Below are positions 1-8,400 of a stretch of DNA of 64,000 bases, in pieces (position 1 is the first letter of the stretch; every line of letters begins with the position of its first letter). Origin of the DNA: JAHKLT01 sp046197865 (GTDB taxonomy: Archaea; Methanobacteriota; Methanobacteria; Methanobacteriales; Methanobacteriaceae). The DNA lies in NCBI RefSeq assembly GCF_046197865.1, contig NZ_CP166990.1, forward strand, positions 186,001-250,000. The letters run 5' to 3'. The position numbers and the translations under genes were made by a program. The notes below the pieces were generated by a model. It ran no database searches and was not told where the DNA came from. It was given only the letters and a program-made list of their open reading frames with translations.

Positions 1-533
<533 letters not shown>

Positions 534-569
534 ATGTTTAATTTCACAATTAAAAATATAGGTAAAAAC

Positions 570-1628
570 ATGATAGAAGGAATAACAACTTTTGGCCCAG
601 AATCATTATTAGATAAAATAAAAGGTTTTGAACCTGTATTTTTATGTGTAATTGGAACTACAGAAACATCAAAAATAGAAAATATTAGTGGAGCAGGTGC
701 ATCAGCTGAACTAACAGAATATACTCCTGCTGCAGATGTTGAGTTGATGGTTCATGGTAAAGTGCTATGTACAGATAAAATGGCAGAAACTGTTGTAGAT
801 GGAATAGCTGCACCAACACCTGCTGTACTTACAAAAGCTTCACTTGAAATTGGAGATATTCCTTTTGTTATTGTTGATGCAGGTTCTAAAATAAAACCAA
901 ATGTTGGAGCAATGAATTTAGGCACAGATTATGGAAGAGATATTAGAACAGGTAAAGGTGTTTTAAATCCTCTTGAAATTTTTGAAAATGCTCGTGAACT
1001 TGGAAGAGAGTTAGATTCTCGTCATGATTATTTAGTCATTGGTGAAAGTATTGCAGCAGGTACAACAACAGCACTTGGAGTATTAAAAGCATTAGGTTAT
1101 TCTGCTGATGGAAAAGTAAGTGGGAGTATGCCAACAAACCCACATGAACTTAAACTTGAAACAGTTAATGAAGGATTAAAAAATAGTGGATTAGACCTTG
1201 ATAATATTGATGCTTTTCAAGCTATTGGTGCAGTAGGAGATCCAATCATACCAGCAGTTGCAGGTTTAGTTTTAGGTGGAAATGGACCTATAATACTTGC
1301 AGGTGCAACTCAAATGGTTGCAGTATGTGCAGTAATTAAAGCTATTGAACCAAATTTTGATTTCTCAAGAATAAACTTAGCTACTACAATTTATGTTGCA
1401 AAAGATGAATCAGCTGATTTATTTGATCTTGCATCACAAGTAGATGAAGATTTAACAATACATGTTGTAAATCCAGAATTTGAAAAATCTAGCTATGAAG
1501 GTTTGAAATTATATTTAAATGGATTTGCAAAAGAAGGAGCAGGTGCAGGTGGAGCAATGTTTACAGCACTTAATCGTGGAGTTAGTTTAGAAGATTTACG
1601 CGGAAAAATAGAAAAATTGTGTGAATAG
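570..1628 (+). CDS. CobT-like nicotinate-nucleotide--dimethylbenzimidazole phosphoribosyltransferase family (UPF0284)
   Basis: The protein belongs to the archaeal CobT-related family (TIGR00303/UPF0284), thought to activate the lower-ligand base of cobamides by phosphoribosyl transfer. Hallmarks are the early VFLCVIGTTETSKI, the Gly-rich VIGESIAAGTTTALGVLKAL, FQAIGAVGDPIIPAVAGLV and the end GAGAGGAMFTAL. The start at 570 is preceded at good spacing by AGGT and aligns better with family N-termini as I recall them. An upstream in-frame ATG at 534 (12 residues longer) has no ribosome site and probably lies upstream of the transcription start. The product is about 352 residues. A methanogen needs cobamide for methyltransferases, so the role fits; substrate specificity is inferred. 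Confidence 0.82.
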   Translation: MIEGITTFGPESLLDKIKGFEPVFLCVIGTTETSKIENISGAGASAELTEYTPAADVELMVHGKVLCTDKMAETVVDGIAAPTPAVLTKASLEIGDIPFVIVDAGSKIKPNVGAMNLGTDYGRDIRTGKGVLNPLEIFENARELGRELDSRHDYLVIGESIAAGTTTALGVLKALGYSADGKVSGSMPTNPHELKLETVNEGLKNSGLDLDNIDAFQAIGAVGDPIIPAVAGLVLGGNGPIILAGATQMVAVCAVIKAIEPNFDFSRINLATTIYVAKDESADLFDLASQVDEDLTIHVVNPEFEKSSYEGLKLYLNGFAKEGAGAGGAMFTALNRGVSLEDLRGKIEKLCE

Positions 1629-1654
1629 ATTAATTTAAATCTTTTTTGAATTAA

Positions 1655-1927
1655 TTATCTAGACATTACAATATTTATTTTTTCAAAAATATCTTGAATT
1701 TCTTCTTTATCCTCAAAATTATCAAAAACATTGCCAATGAATTCATCCATTGCATTAGTTAAGCCTTTAGAAGAAATTCCTTTTTTAACTTTTAAAAATA
1801 ATTGGCCTATAAAATAATCATCATCAATATTTTGGTAATGATAATCAATCAAATCTTCTTCTGTATTTATATATTCAATAATATAATTTTTTAATTGAAT
1901 ATTAGGATTTTCATTAATAGTTTCCAT
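1655..1927 (-). CDS. Small acidic protein of unknown function (90 aa)
   Basis: I do not recognise this family. The protein is soluble, strongly acidic and predicted helical, rich in D/E/I/N, with no Cys cluster, signal peptide or membrane segment. A weak AAGGT ribosome site precedes the ATG at 1927. Its promoter, read on the minus strand, has a TATA element at 1970-1961 with a TGTG-N6-CACA palindrome immediately upstream. The 20 bases from 1979 match the corresponding 20 bases before the DUF3800 gene at 18 positions. This makes it a probable partner of the DUF3800 protein and the two RNAs, for example an antitoxin-like inhibitor or accessory factor. That role is inferred from regulation only. 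Confidence 0.6.
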   Translation of the reverse strand: METINENPNIQLKNYIIEYINTEEDLIDYHYQNIDDDYFIGQLFLKVKKGISSKGLTNAMDEFIGNVFDNFEDKEEIQDIFEKINIVMSR

Positions 1928-1960
1928 TTTAAAAACCTTATTTATAAATTAATTTTAAAC

Positions 1961-1998
1961 TATTTATATTTTTCAAAATGTGAAAATACACAATATCA
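1961..1998 (-). promoter_or_regulatory. Promoter and operator of the 90-aa gene
   Basis: On the minus strand: TGTG/CACA palindrome (1979-1992), BRE-like TTTTGAAA, then TATA AATATAAATA (1970-1961); predicted transcription start near 1938. On the plus strand the operator reads TGTGAAAATACACAATATCA. The DUF3800 promoter has the same string with two changes. Confidence 0.65.
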
Positions 1999-2040
1999 TG
2001 TATTAACATTTGAATAAATTCATTAAAATTAATTTATTTT

Positions 2041-2083
2041 TTTGTGAAAATTCACAAATGTGTACTACCAAATAATTTATATA
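2041..2083 (+). promoter_or_regulatory. Promoter and operator of structured RNA copy A
   Basis: The palindrome TTTGTGAA-AA-TTCACAAA spans 2041-2058, with a further TGTG two bases later (2059-2062). The TATA box TTTATATA is at 2076-2083. The core palindrome ends 19 bases before TATA, exactly as at copy B. The predicted start is near 2104, where the conserved RNA begins. Confidence 0.7.
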
Positions 2084-2103
2084 GTATTTTAAAGACATTT
2101 AGT

Positions 2104-2186
2104 ATTAAGATGCGGGTAAAGCCTAGTATGTCTCGTCACCTTAAGGTGGCGAAATCGGTACTGCTAGGTTCCGGTCTTACTATTTT
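2104..2186 (+). ncRNA. Structured RNA copy A, DUF3800-associated
   Basis: An ~80-nt RNA is predicted with three helices. P1 closes TTAAGAT (2105-2111) with the segment ending at 2179. P2 pairs CCTAGTA (2122-2128) with TGCTAGG (2162-2168). P3 is an 8-bp hairpin, TCGTCACC (2133-2140) with GGTGGCGA (2145-2152), around a TTAA loop. A T-rich stretch follows. Copy B at 2362 keeps all three helices despite many base changes, including pair-preserving ones in P1 and P3. The strand is chosen because a TATA box lies 21 bases upstream in each copy. No long reading frame is present. I recall a set of RNA motifs described near DUF3800 genes (DUF3800-I onward); membership was not tested. Confidence 0.75.
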
Positions 2187-2298
2187 CTTAGATAATTTAT
2201 CTTTTTCTGATTTTTAATTAATTAAAAGTGTTAAGATTTATAAAAACAATAATATAATAAATTCTTTTTAATATAAATATAAAATCATTTTAGTTATT

Positions 2299-2340
2299 TT
2301 GTGAAAATGCACAATTGTGCACCTTCGAAAATTTTATATA
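2299..2340 (+). promoter_or_regulatory. Promoter and operator of structured RNA copy B
   Basis: TGTG (2300-2303), six bases, CACA (2310-2313), two bases, TGTG (2316-2319): the same arrangement as before copy A. There is also a perfect TGCACAATTGTGCA palindrome at 2308-2321, then BRE-like TTCGAAAA and TATA TTTATATA (2333-2340). The spacer from core to TATA is 19 bases, as in copy A. Confidence 0.7.
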
Positions 2341-2361
2341 TCATTTTAACACATATTTAAT

Positions 2362-2445
2362 ATTAAGATTTGGGTAATGCCTAGTAGCCTTGTCACAGTA
2401 GGTGGCGATGTAGGGTGCTGCTAGGTTCTAATCTTATTAATTTTA
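2362..2445 (+). ncRNA. Structured RNA copy B, DUF3800-associated
   Basis: This is the second copy of the RNA at 2104. P1 pairs TAAGATT (2364-2370) with AATCTTA (2430-2436). P2 again is CCTAGTA (2380-2386) with TGCTAGG (2419-2425). P3 is TTGTCAC (2390-2396) with GTGGCGA (2402-2408) around a five-base loop. Loops and linkers differ from copy A while stems hold, the pattern expected of selected RNA structure. It lies just beyond the 3' end of the oppositely oriented DUF3800 gene, and a T-rich run follows the last helix. Confidence 0.75.
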
Positions 2446-2463
2446 TATCGAACTTTTATTTAT

Positions 2464-3060
2464 TTATATTATTTTACAATTAGTTTTTAAATTCAATAAA
2501 TTGATATATTCGCTATTATTATATTCATATTTTTGAAAATAAGACCAAGCAATACAATCAATAACTTGTAATTGTTTGTAGCTATGTGAATGACTGTGAT
2601 ATATTTCAATAGGAAAATTATTTTTATTTTTCAAACTCTCCAAAAACATTCTGTTAAAATTATTAACATATTTTTCTGTTGGTTTAGATTTATCTATTCG
2701 TATTTCTAATGGATTTTTAACATTAATTAAATTAGCAACTTCACTAGCAACAATATCATATAATAAGTTTTTATTATTATCAAAATCTAATTTATATATG
2801 TTTTCTTTTCTTAAAATTGCTGTAAAAATTTCTGATTCTGTATAATTTAGTGCATTAATAATATATTTATTTAAATCAGCTGAACTTTCAGTAGCTTTTA
2901 ATTCATTGCTTTTTTTAACTTCTATAGGATATTTTTTTCTACCATTTTTAATTATTCTATTTAATGGATCATAATCTCTTTTTATTAAAATTGCTGACAT
3001 AACAAAATAGTTAGAATCCTTTCCTAAGTCTCCACTTTCATCTATATATACATAATCCAT
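2464..3060 (-). CDS. DUF3800 family protein, predicted RNase H-like fold
   Basis: The N-terminus MDYVYIDESGDLG followed by YFVMSAILI is the classic DUF3800 signature. Further conserved acidic positions are RIDKS in the middle and QVIDCIAWSYFQKYEY near the C-terminus, which would form an RNase H-like acidic site. About 198 residues is near the usual family length, so it looks intact. ATG at 3060 has AGGA upstream and gives the typical family start; ATG at 3087 would add nine residues without a ribosome site. The biochemical activity of the family is not established as far as I know. Members occur in phages and islands and near structured RNAs. Here it shares an operator with the 90-aa gene and flanks two structured RNAs. 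Confidence 0.8.
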   Translation of the reverse strand: MDYVYIDESGDLGKDSNYFVMSAILIKRDYDPLNRIIKNGRKKYPIEVKKSNELKATESSADLNKYIINALNYTESEIFTAILRKENIYKLDFDNNKNLLYDIVASEVANLINVKNPLEIRIDKSKPTEKYVNNFNRMFLESLKNKNNFPIEIYHSHSHSYKQLQVIDCIAWSYFQKYEYNNSEYINLLNLKTNCKII

Positions 3061-3135
3061 AAAATAATTCCTATCCGAATAATTCATTTATATTATCATT
3101 ATTCATTTTTTTTATATGTATGATGACTCATTGTT

Positions 3136-3172
3136 AATTATACTTTCGATAGTGTGATTATACACAATATCA
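3136..3172 (-). promoter_or_regulatory. Promoter and operator of the DUF3800 gene
   Basis: On the minus strand: palindrome TGTG-TATAAT-CACA (3166-3153), then TATCGAAA (BRE-like) and TATA GTATAATT (3143-3136); predicted start near 3113. The palindrome sits about nine bases before TATA, one helical turn closer than at the two RNA promoters and equivalent to the 90-aa gene promoter. Confidence 0.65.
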
Positions 3173-3348
3173 CATATGCATTTTTGTTCAAAATCATTTT
3201 TGAACATTAATTTATCAAAATAAAACAATATAACAATTTTCCGTATAAAATTATCCAAACTTAATAATTTAAATACTAAAAGATAAAAATTATTATTTGT
3301 TAATAAATTATAAAAACAATGTTTTTTATTATAACTTTTTTTATTCCT

Positions 3349-3422
3349 GCCCTGGTGGTGTAGTTTGGATAACACGTAGGACTGCGGATCCTATTCCCCG
3401 GGTTCAAATCCCGGCTAGGGCA
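3349..3422 (+). tRNA. tRNA-Arg (anticodon GCG)
   Basis: Complete cloverleaf: acceptor GCCCTGG with CTAGGGC, D stem GTGT/ACAC, anticodon stem TAGGA/TCCTA around loop CTGCGGA (anticodon GCG, codon CGC), and T arm CCGGG-TTCAAAT-CCCGG. Discriminator A; no CCA encoded. It lies just before truD, which has no clear promoter of its own. Confidence 0.95.
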
Positions 3423-3456
3423 TTACTTAAACTTTAAAATATTTTTTCATGATACT

Positions 3457-4719
3457 ATGTTAAATGCTAATAATTATGCTACTGATAATAAAGGAATTGG
3501 CGGAACAATTAGAAATACTTATGAAGATTTCTATGTAGAAGAAATTCCTGAAATTTTACCTGACGGAGAAGGCCCAAATATTTGGATTTGGATTGAAAAA
3601 GTTGGACGAACTACTTTTGATGTTTTACTTGATATTTCAAGAGATTTACATATTGATAGAAAGAGAATGGGCTTTGCAGGAATGAAAGATAAAAAAGCTG
3701 TTACTCGCCAATGGATATGTATTGCTAATATGGAATCTGATGCTCAACTTGATGAAGTAAATGCTTTAAAAGATGATGTTTATAAAACTGAATTTTTAAA
3801 AGTTACAAGAGGCAGGAAAAAACTAAGAATGGGTCAACTTATTGGTAATAAATTCAAAATTCTTGTTAAAGATATTGATGATATTGAAGATGCAACTATT
3901 AGATCAAGTGACGTGCTTAAAAAATTAGAACTTACTGGTGTTCCTAATTATTTTGGTTGGCAAAGATTTGGAAAACCAAGAACTAATACTCATTTAGTAG
4001 GAGAAGCTTTAATTCAAAATGACTTGAAAAAGGCTGTTGGATTATATATTGGAGATCCATCAGAAGATGAAAGTGATTCATCACAGGTAGCTAGATCACT
4101 TTATGATGAGGGAAAACTTACCGAATCATTAGATGCAATGAGTAAAGGAATGCGTTATGAAAAGATGATGATTCGTGAGCTTATTAGAGATTCTAAAAAA
4201 GGTGATTTAACTGATAAATCATATAAAAAAGCTTTAAATGCTTTACCTAAGCCAATTCAAAGGATTTTTGTTCATGCATATCAATCATATTTATTTAATG
4301 CTGTTGTAAGTGAAAGAGTAGCTATGGGAATGAATAAATATATTGAAGGTGACATCATAATTGGAAATGATGAGAAGATTATAAGAGATAAAACTCCTGA
4401 GCAGTTTCAAGAATTAATTGATAATTTTGAAGCAAATCCTACATCTCCATTATATGGTACAAAAGTTCCCTTTGCTGGTGGAGAAGTTGGTTTGATGGAA
4501 GAGAAAATTTTAAATAGCTATAATTTAACTAGAGAAGATTTTGAAGTTCCAAAAATGCCAAGACTAGGAAGTCATGGACTTAGAAGAGCTATGCGTTTTA
4601 AGATTTGGGATACAAGTGCTACTGCTACTCCTGAAGGAGTGTTGTTAGAATTTTCTATTAACAAAGGATCATATGCAACTGCAGTTTTAAGAGAAATTAT
4701 GAAAGAAGATGTAGTTTAA
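3457..4719 (+). CDS. truD: tRNA pseudouridine synthase TruD
   Basis: TruD-family enzyme that makes pseudouridine at position 13 of tRNA, or a Pus7-like site in archaea. The catalytic block FAGMKDKKAVTRQW carries the nucleophilic Asp at residue 78. Other family blocks are PNYFGWQRFG (about 165-175) and the late PRLGSHGLRRAMRF. The 420-residue length is normal for archaeal TruD with its inserted domain. The ATG lies 34 bases after the tRNA-Arg gene and lacks a strong ribosome site, so co-transcription with the tRNA is possible. Its stop codon overlaps the stop of the convergent acetyltransferase gene by four bases. Confidence 0.95.
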   Translation: MLNANNYATDNKGIGGTIRNTYEDFYVEEIPEILPDGEGPNIWIWIEKVGRTTFDVLLDISRDLHIDRKRMGFAGMKDKKAVTRQWICIANMESDAQLDEVNALKDDVYKTEFLKVTRGRKKLRMGQLIGNKFKILVKDIDDIEDATIRSSDVLKKLELTGVPNYFGWQRFGKPRTNTHLVGEALIQNDLKKAVGLYIGDPSEDESDSSQVARSLYDEGKLTESLDAMSKGMRYEKMMIRELIRDSKKGDLTDKSYKKALNALPKPIQRIFVHAYQSYLFNAVVSERVAMGMNKYIEGDIIIGNDEKIIRDKTPEQFQELIDNFEANPTSPLYGTKVPFAGGEVGLMEEKILNSYNLTREDFEVPKMPRLGSHGLRRAMRFKIWDTSATATPEGVLLEFSINKGSYATAVLREIMKEDVV

Positions 4720-5138
4720 GAGGAATATTCCATTAGATACTCTTCTTCTTGAGTGTCTTGGTCTAATTCTTTTTTTATGATTTTAAAATTATTTTTTTTA
4801 TAGAACTTGATAGCTATTTTATTTTTAGTATAAACTTTTAAAGTTAATGAATTGTGTTTAGTTTTTATGAAGTTTAAAAGTTTTGTTCCAATATTTTGAG
4901 ATTGGAATTCTTTTTTGATAAATAAACCTTCAATATTGTTATTGTTTAGACCTATAAAACCTTTAATGTTGTTATTTTCTTCATATATGTAAATATCAGC
5001 TAAAAGTAATAATTCTTTTACTTGATTTGTTTTATTAATCCAATATTTTGAAGGTATGTAATTATGAGTTTCAATATTTGTTTTAAGCCAAATATTTGTT
5101 ATTTCATCTAAACATTCTTTTTTAAAGTTTTTTATCAT
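4716..5138 (-). CDS. GNAT-family N-acetyltransferase
   Basis: A 140-residue single-domain GNAT protein. The acetyl-CoA motif A is visible as IEGLFIKKEFQSQNIGTKLL (around 90-108), with the Q-x-x-x-G-T form of the Q/RxxGxG/A loop, and motif B follows as AIKFYKKNNFKII. The acceptor substrate cannot be told. The basic, Asn-rich composition matches nearby accessory genes. It converges on truD with a four-base overlap of stop codons; upstream is a hairpin-rich spacer that must contain its promoter. Confidence 0.8.
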   Translation of the reverse strand: MIKNFKKECLDEITNIWLKTNIETHNYIPSKYWINKTNQVKELLLLADIYIYEENNNIKGFIGLNNNNIEGLFIKKEFQSQNIGTKLLNFIKTKHNSLTLKVYTKNKIAIKFYKKNNFKIIKKELDQDTQEEEYLMEYSS

Positions 5139-5189
5139 TAGTTAAAAATTAGTAATTAGATTATTTAATTATTTTGTATTTAAAATGAG

Positions 5190-5470
5190 ATTTTGATAAT
5201 AGCTATTTTTAGCTATTATCTCGTGTTTTTAGTTTTTAATATTTTTGTGGTTGATTTAAAAACTTAGGGTTAATAAATAGGCAGATAATTTTTTATAAGT
5301 TATTATCATCTATTTATTGTTTAAGGGAGGTTTATTAAAATATGTTTTTTTCAAATGAAAACATTTTAATAAATAGATAATAACCATTCAATCGGTTATT
5401 ATCTAGTTATTATTATGTTATTTTTTTAAAGTAGAAAAATAATAACCATTCCTCTTTATATTAAGAGGAT
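5190..5470. other. Hairpin-rich intergenic region after the adhesin gene
   Basis: At least five inverted repeats are packed here: 5195-5220 (GATAATAGCT/AGCTATTATC), 5272-5318 (AATAAATAG/CTATTTATT), 5331-5373 (TTTATTAAAAT/ATTTTAATAAA plus inner pairs), 5374-5405 (12-bp arms TAGATAATAACC/GGTTATTATCTA), and 5451-5468 (CCTCTT/AAGAGG). The strings AATAAATAG, GATAAT and AATAACCATTC recur. The last two hairpins could terminate the adhesin transcript (minus strand); the others are unexplained. No convincing reading frame is present. Confidence 0.6.
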
Positions 5471-5497
5471 CAGCTATCATTTTAGTTCATCAGTCTT

Positions 5498-8400
5498 TTA
5501 TTCTTTTTTTCTGAATCCTATCATACTAATTGCGATTAATACTATAAGTACGAGTGCTACAGGATTTCCTGTTTTTTGCATTGTACTAGCATTTACAATA
5601 TCTAATTCATTTTTTACATCATTGGATGTTGGATTAGTAGGATCAACAGGATCTACAGCAGGATTATAAGTATCACTTGAACCGTAATATTTATCGTTTC
5701 CTGCAAATGTTGCTTTGATAGTTTCTTTGTAAGCATCTTTATAGTATATAGTTGCAATTCCATTAGCATCAGTTGTTCCAACACCAATTACTTTGCCCCC
5801 AATAGTAAAAGTTACTTCAACGCCTTCAAGAGGATTACCCTCTTCATCAGTTACGATAGCAATTATTTTGTCTCCATCAACAATGATTGTAGTAATAGTA
5901 GGAATCTTTTTAACATTAGTATTGTTTTCTCCTTCACTTGCACCATAAAGATCATCACCAAGGAATTTAGCTTCTACAACAGGTTTACTTTCTTCAGTGA
6001 AAGTATGATTAATATATCCTTTACCATCTTTATCAGTGGTTACATTACCAATTACTTTACCATCAATGGTTACATCTAAAGTTTTGTTTTCTAAAGGATT
6101 ACCATCTTCATCAGTTAATCTTACTTCTATTTCGATTGTTTCACCAACAGTGATTTCATCAGGAACTGTTACAGTTGTAGTTGTTGGAATTTTAGCTACA
6201 TTAGTAGTGTTTTTTCCAGTACTTTCTTCGTATACATTGTCTCCAGCAAATTCTGCAGTAATAACAGGTTTACCTTCTTCAGTGAAAGTATGATTAATAT
6301 ATCCTTTACCATCTTTATCAGTAGTTACATTACCAATTTTCTCACCGTCAACGATTACATCTAAAGTTTTATTTTCTAAAGGATTGCCATCTTCATCAGT
6401 TAAAGTAATAGTTATTTCTTCAGTTGCACCAGGAATAATCTTCTCAGGCACTTCAACAGTAGTAGTTGTTGGAATTTTAGCTACATTAGTAGTGTTTTTT
6501 CCAGTACTTTCTTCGTATACATTGTCTCCAGCAAATTCTGCAGTAATAACAGGTTTACCTTCTTCAGTGAAAGTATGATTAATATATCCTTTACCATCTT
6601 TATCAGTTGTTACATTACCAATTTTCTCACCGTCAACGATTACGTCTAAGGTTTTGTTTTCTAAAGGATTACCATCTTCATCAGTTAATGTTACTTCTAT
6701 TTCAACTTTTTCGCCAATGATGACTTCATCAGGTACTTCAACAGTAGTAATAGTTGGAATTTTATTTGCAACAGTTTGGTTAGTTCCGTTACTTGCATAA
6801 TATAAGTCATCACCATTGAATTTAGCTTCTATTTTATATTCGCCTTCTTGGGTGAATTTGTGGTTAGTTTTTACAATACCATTTTCATTGGTTGTGAAAT
6901 TGCCAATGAAAACGCCATCAACAAACAATTCAACTTCTTTATCTTTTAAAATGTTACCATCTTTATCAGTTAAAGTTGCTTCGATTTCAACAGTTTCACC
7001 TACAATAATTTCATTAGGAATAGTAACAGTAGTTATAGTTGGAGTCATTACTGCAACAAAAGAAACAACAGATTCATATTCATTTGATACATTATTTTGT
7101 AATATTCCTCCAACTAAAAGTTGAGTATATAGTTCTATGAAGATTGTTTCTCCTACTTCCACATCTGTAAATTTCCAGACAATGATTCCATCTTTTATAG
7201 AAAATGGAGTTACATTTGAACCGAGATATTTCATTTCTTCAGGATTATAAGTATCTGTAATAGTTACATTAACTTTTTTAGTACCATTATTGAAGAAAGA
7301 TATTGTCCATGTTGCATTATCTCCAATATCTTGTACATCTTTATTAGGTTCTTTAATTAGATCTCCTGAAATAACTTTAAAAGTTGTGAAGTTATTAATT
7401 TCTTTATAATTCATGTCTTCTGGATGGTTACCATATACTGTGTAATTTCCGATTCTTAATGGAATTGCTCCATTTTTTAAACCGTAAATAGCTGCAGCAC
7501 CTAAATAATCAGTGATAACAGTACCATTAAATACAACTTCACCAGTTTCTTCATGAATAACTACAACATCAACAATAGAATGAGGTTCACGGCCATCTTG
7601 ATACAATTTAGTACCTTCATCAGAATTTTCAGCACCTAAAACAGGATTAACACCATCAATAAATAATGTATCAAAAGTATTATTATGGTAAATTGCATTA
7701 CTTATATTTGGATTTGGGTGATGAATATTATCTCCACCAACTAAAACAATATAAATATCAACAGTATCTCCATAAGTGATGTTGTCAACTGTAGACATTA
7801 CTAAATAATAAGACCAAGCTTGATTAGTAATAAATTCAGTATCTTCAATTTCAATATGACCATTATTATATATTGCACTACCATTACGAGCTTTATTATG
7901 ATTAAAATGAGATGAAACAACCTTATTATTTTCAGTCATTAAATAAATTGCACCGCCAAGACCATCAACACCATTATGTTCTTGATCAATAACACGAGCT
8001 TCATTACCAGTGAAAGATGAATTTATAATAGTAGTAGATTCACCTTGAATATAACCCGCACCACCATAAACAGCACTATTACCTTCAAAATCAGAATCAG
8101 TAATAGTCAAAGAATAAGAATTAGCAACAAAAGCACCACCAATACCATTATCAGTAGTAGCAATATTATTCATAAAAGTAGAATTATTGATAATAATATC
8201 AAGAGTTTCACCATTTACATAAACTCCTCCTGCAATTGGTGCAGAATTATTAATAAACATACAATCATCAATGCTAACTAAACCAGTAGCATCTTCTTTG
8301 AACCCAGTACTTATTGCACCACCATAATTATAAGCAGAATTATTAATAAAAGTACAATTAATTATAATTCCTCCTGCATGAGTAGTAATTGCGCCCCCAT

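Noticed and set aside
3112..3375. 87-residue minus-strand reading frame between the DUF3800 gene and tRNA-Arg
   Set aside because: Its start lies inside the tRNA gene, it runs through the DUF3800 promoter and operator, and the translation resembles random A/T-rich sequence.
6186..6755. Possible CRISPR array from spaced repeats
   Set aside because: Repeat unit is 285 bp, continuous and in frame with Ig-like protein domains; no short repeat/spacer pattern anywhere in the window.
6036..7124. Plus-strand reading frames antisense to the adhesin repeats
   Set aside because: They mirror the repeat array of the real gene (VTVVVVG-type low-complexity products) and have no ribosome sites.
8045..8281. 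Plus-strand frame antisense to the adhesin beta-helix
   Set aside because: Ile/Ser/Thr/Asn-rich shadow of the Asn-rich sense strand.
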